DNA of 64,000 nucleotides, taken from NCBI RefSeq assembly GCF_900113875.1, contig NZ_FORA01000001.1, positions 1,178,001 through 1,242,000 of the forward strand, read 5' to 3'. Every line of letters starts with the position of its first letter. Within the stretch, counting starts at the first letter, position 1. The notes below the pieces were generated by a model. The model was not told the DNA's origin. It did not search any database and saw only the letters and a list, made by a program, of their open reading frames with translations. Shown piece by piece: positions 61,160 to 64,000 of this stretch. The position numbers were made by a program, and so were the translations under genes. Source of the DNA: Jannaschia pohangensis. Lineage in GTDB: Bacteria > Pseudomonadota > Alphaproteobacteria > Rhodobacterales > Rhodobacteraceae.

Positions 61160-62824
61160 ATGTCCGCCACGTTCCACCTGACCATGGCCCAGTTGAACCC
61201 CGTGATGGGCGATCTCGAGGGGAATGCGGACAAGGCCCGCGCCGCCTGGACCACGGCCCGCGATGCGGGCGCCGACATGGTCGCCTTGCCCGAGATGTTC
61301 CTGACCGGGTACCAGCCGCAGGACCTGATCCGCAAACCCGCCTTCGTCGCCCATGCCCGTGCCGTCCTGAACCGTCTGGTGGCCGATTGCGCCGATGGCC
61401 CGGCCCTTGGCATCGGCCTGGCCGCCTGGCCCGAAGGCAGGGACAAGCCTTTCAACGTCTGGGTCGTGGCACACCAGGGCCGGATCGTCGCCGAGGTGCG
61501 CAAACATCACCTGCCGAACTACAAGGTATTCGACGAAAAGCGGAATTTCACGTCCGGCGACATTTCAGGCCCCTATACCATCGGGCCGGTCCGCATCGGC
61601 ACGCCGATCTGCGAGGATGCCTGGTTCGACGACGTGGCCGAGACGCTGGCCGAAACGGGCGCCGAAATCCTGCTGGTGCCCAATGGCTCGCCGTATTTTC
61701 GCGGCAAGCAGGACGTGCGCTATGGCCATATGGTCGCCCGCACGGTCGAGACCGGCCTGCCGCTGGTCTACCTCAACATGGTAGGCGGGCAGGACGATCA
61801 GATCTTCGACGGCTCGTCCTTCGTGCTGAACCCGCCGGGGTCGCTGACCCACCATCTGCCGTCCTTTGAAGAGGCGATCGTCCATGTCCATTTCGAGCAG
61901 ACGGACGACGGCTGGCGGGCGCAACCGGGCGACCGCGTCACACAGCCGCAGGGGGCCGGAGCGGATTACCAGGCCATGGTGCTGGCCCTGCGCGACTACA
62001 TGGCCAAGGCCGGGTTCTCCAAGGCGATCCTGGGGCTGTCGGGCGGTGTCGATTCGGCGATTGTCGCGGCCATCGCGGTCGACGCCCTGGGGCCTGACAA
62101 CGTGCACTGCCTGATGCTGCCCTCGGAATACACCTCCGACCATTCGCTGGAAGACGCGCGCGGCGTTGCCGACCGTCTGGGCTGCCGTCTCGACACGTTG
62201 CTGATTTCGGGGCCGCGCGCGGCGGTGACCGAAGCCCTTGGTCCGTTGTTTGCCGGAACGACGCCGGACCTGACCGAGGAAAACATCCAGTCGCGCCTGC
62301 GCGGCCTGCTTCTGATGGCGATGTCCAACAAGTTCGGCGCGATGCTGCTGACCACGGGCAACAAGTCCGAGGTCGCGGTCGGCTATGCCACGATCTATGG
62401 CGACATGGCGGGCGGCTACAATCCGATCAAGGACCTCTACAAGATGCAGGTCTTCGAGGCCTGCCGCTGGCGCAACGCCAACTTCGTCGACGGTTTCCTG
62501 GGACCAAGGGGCGAGGTGATGCCCGAGCGTGTCGTCGACAAGCCCCCGTCCGCCGAGCTGCGCGCCGATCAGAAGGACGAGGACAGCCTGCCGCCCTATC
62601 CCGTGCTCGACGACATTCTGGAACGGCTGATCGATCTGGACCAGTCGGTGCCCGAAGTCGTCGCCGCAGGCCACGACCACGATGTCGTCAAACACGTCGA
62701 GCGGTTGATCTATCTCAGCGAATACAAGCGCTTCCAATCGGCGCCCGGCGCACGCCTGACGCAAAGGGCCTTCTGGCTCGACCGGCGTTATCCCATCGTG
62801 AACCGCTGGCGCGACCCGGGCTAG
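61160..62824 (+). CDS. nadE: Glutamine-dependent NAD+ synthase
   Basis: Makes NAD from deamido-NAD, ATP and glutamine. The 554-residue protein has a nitrilase-like amidase domain with Glu in LPEMFLTGY, Lys in KHHLPNYKVFDEKR and Cys in TPICEDAWFDD; then the synthetase domain with the PPi loop LSGGVDSAIVAAIAVDALG. Start ATG 61160 follows GGAGAG; ATG 61130 would add ten residues and has AGGGGA upstream. Transcribed divergently from the MORN gene. Confidence 0.95.
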   Translation: MSATFHLTMAQLNPVMGDLEGNADKARAAWTTARDAGADMVALPEMFLTGYQPQDLIRKPAFVAHARAVLNRLVADCADGPALGIGLAAWPEGRDKPFNVWVVAHQGRIVAEVRKHHLPNYKVFDEKRNFTSGDISGPYTIGPVRIGTPICEDAWFDDVAETLAETGAEILLVPNGSPYFRGKQDVRYGHMVARTVETGLPLVYLNMVGGQDDQIFDGSSFVLNPPGSLTHHLPSFEEAIVHVHFEQTDDGWRAQPGDRVTQPQGAGADYQAMVLALRDYMAKAGFSKAILGLSGGVDSAIVAAIAVDALGPDNVHCLMLPSEYTSDHSLEDARGVADRLGCRLDTLLISGPRAAVTEALGPLFAGTTPDLTEENIQSRLRGLLLMAMSNKFGAMLLTTGNKSEVAVGYATIYGDMAGGYNPIKDLYKMQVFEACRWRNANFVDGFLGPRGEVMPERVVDKPPSAELRADQKDEDSLPPYPVLDDILERLIDLDQSVPEVVAAGHDHDVVKHVERLIYLSEYKRFQSAPGARLTQRAFWLDRRYPIVNRWRDPG

Positions 62825-62881
62825 GGCGGCTATCACCGAACCGCGTCTTGCAGACACCACCGGGCTTTCAGGAGGCCAGAC

Positions 62882-63295
62882 ATGAGCATCTTCCACCTCG
62901 CCTACAACGTGACCGACCTGGACCGCGCCCGCGCCTTCTATGGCGACAGGCTTGGCTGCACCGAGGGGCGGTCGACCGACACCTGGGTCGATTTCGATTT
63001 CTTCGGCCACCAGATCAGCCTTCACCTTGGCAAACCCTTCGACCACGCGCCGACCGGCAAGGTGGGCGATCAGATGGTGCCGATGCCGCATCTGGGCGTG
63101 GTGCTGGACCTCGATGATTGGACCGCCCTTGCCGAACGCCTCAAGGCGGCGGGACAGGATTTCGTGCTGGACCCGATGATCCGATTCAAGGGCGAACCCG
63201 GAGAGCAGGCGACCATGTTCCTGCTGGACCCCTGCGGCAACCCGATAGAGATCAAGGGCATGGCCGATGTGAAACGGCAGGCCTTCGCCAGATGA
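62882..63295 (+). CDS. VOC (glyoxalase-fold) family protein
   Basis: A 137-residue vicinal-oxygen-chelate protein: MSIFHLAYNVTDLDRARAFY, WVDFDFFGHQISLHLG and MFLLDPCGNPIEIKGM carry the usual metal-binding His/Glu positions. Substrate unknown; a lyase or dioxygenase role is possible. The start follows GGAGGCC. The stop overlaps the next gene by ATGA. Confidence 0.85.
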   Translation: MSIFHLAYNVTDLDRARAFYGDRLGCTEGRSTDTWVDFDFFGHQISLHLGKPFDHAPTGKVGDQMVPMPHLGVVLDLDDWTALAERLKAAGQDFVLDPMIRFKGEPGEQATMFLLDPCGNPIEIKGMADVKRQAFAR

Positions 63296-64000
63296 CGCGG
63301 ATCCTGTTTGCGGCCTCGGCCAAGACCTGGACCGAATACCGTGATCTTCTGCCCGCCGCCCTGGCGGCGCGGTCCGTCGCGCACGAGATCCTGACGCTCG
63401 ACGATGCCCCCGACCCGACCGGGATCGACTGGATCGTTTATGCCCCAAGTTGCCCGCTTCAGGATTTCTCGGGGTTTTCCCGGCTGAAAGGCGTGCTGAG
63501 CCTTTGGGCCGGTGTCGAACTGGTCGAAGGCAATCGCACCCTGACCGCCCCCCTGGCCCGCATGGTGGATTCCGGGCTGACGCAGGGCATGGTCGAATGG
63601 GTGACGGGCCACGTCCTGCGCCATCACCTCGGGATGGATGCCCATATCGCCAAGACCGGGTGGACCCCCGTCGCCCCCCCGCTGGCCGCCGACCGGCCGG
63701 TTGCGATCCTGGGCCTGGGCGCGCTCGGATCGGCCTGTGCGTCGGTTCTGGCCGGGCTCGGCTTTCCCGTCACCGGCTGGTCGCGCAGCCCGCGCAACAT
63801 ATCCGGCGTAACGAGTGTCACGGGCGATGACGGCCTGCGCACCGCCTTGCAGGGGGCGGACATCACCGTTCTGCTGACACCGCTGACCCGCTCGACCGAA
63901 AGCTTGATGAACGCGCGAACGCTCGGCTGGATGCCCGACGGCGCGGTGCTTTTGAACCCCGGACGGGGCGCTCTGGTGGATGACGCGGCCCTTCTGGCCG
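63292..64000 (+). CDS. ghrA: Glyoxylate/hydroxypyruvate reductase A (truncated by window end)
   Basis: The first 236 residues of a D-2-hydroxyacid dehydrogenase. MTRILFAASAKTWTEYRDLL starts the family; the NAD(P)-binding motif is VAILGLGALGSACASVLAGL, followed by GWSRSP and LLTPLTRSTESLMNARTL. The reading frame continues past the window end. It reduces glyoxylate or hydroxypyruvate with NADPH. Confidence 0.87.
   Translation, partial: MTRILFAASAKTWTEYRDLLPAALAARSVAHEILTLDDAPDPTGIDWIVYAPSCPLQDFSGFSRLKGVLSLWAGVELVEGNRTLTAPLARMVDSGLTQGMVEWVTGHVLRHHLGMDAHIAKTGWTPVAPPLAADRPVAILGLGALGSACASVLAGLGFPVTGWSRSPRNISGVTSVTGDDGLRTALQGADITVLLTPLTRSTESLMNARTLGWMPDGAVLLNPGRGALVDDAALLA

Overview
The window is a 64 kb chromosomal segment of a high-G+C (roughly two thirds by eye) alphaproteobacterium, most likely a member of the Rhodobacterales/Rhodobacteraceae. 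This assignment rests on the gene order accB-accC-lipoprotein-aat-DUF2155-NDUFA12, the leuA-mreB-mreC-mreD-mrdA-rodA block, an XRE regulator next to hisN, an FeS-type bacterial photolyase/cryptochrome, gatCA beside a bacterial-type AspRS, and a 1029-residue Pro/Ala-rich protein of a kind often mislabelled IF-2. The region is densely coded, about 63 protein genes plus one tRNA and RNase P RNA, with few gaps and many ATGA/GTGA stop-start overlaps. No prophage, integrase, CRISPR array or plasmid/replication-origin genes were seen.

Layout. 0-11.4 kb: acetyl-CoA synthetase (5' end outside the window), an unknown disordered protein, acetyl-CoA carboxylase accBC, a lipoprotein, aat, DUF2155 and NDUFA12 proteins, O-acetylhomoserine sulfhydrylase, the giant GspL/PilM-like to GspC/PilP-like fusion, and an ArsC-family protein. 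11.5-24.4 kb: cold-shock protein, acyl-CoA synthetase, ABC exporter, tRNA-Gly(TCC), gatCA, an excalibur-type lipoprotein with a peptidoglycan amidase, RNase P RNA, rpmG, a GNAT enzyme and a DUF1800/DUF1501 pair. 24.5-33.2 kb: a type II restriction-modification pair whose nuclease resembles NgoMIV, an aspS gene carrying an unusual in-frame insertion of about 85 codons with lower G+C, an unknown secreted protein and carB. 33.3-43.5 kb: a DUF2726-like protein, a KAS III-like enzyme, tdk, 8-oxoguanine deaminase-hisN-XRE regulator, a quinone oxidoreductase, LysR and BAX-inhibitor proteins. 43-49.2 kb: the rod-shape/elongasome cluster. 49.2-52 kb: a REP-associated transposase relative, a perfect palindrome, and leuA with a cupin gene, preceded by what looks like a leucine-rich leader peptide. 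52-64 kb: secreted beta-propeller protein, esterase, SDR plus FeS photolyase, the nadM-nadV NAD salvage pair, a 19-repeat MORN protein, nadE, a glyoxalase-fold protein and the start of a hydroxypyruvate reductase gene.

How the genes fit together. Acs and AccBC connect acetate to malonyl-CoA. GatCA and AspRS fit tRNA-dependent amidation. NadV, NadM and NadE supply NAD by nicotinamide salvage and by the final amidation step. MreBCD, PBP2 and RodA form the cell-elongation machine. The most unusual signals are the aspS insertion, the probable leucine attenuator/leader in front of cupin-leuA, the single-protein secretion/pilus-scaffold fusion, the RAYT protein lacking the expected catalytic Tyr, and the two-state MORN array. 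All assignments come from reading the sequence and recalled family knowledge; no database search was run.
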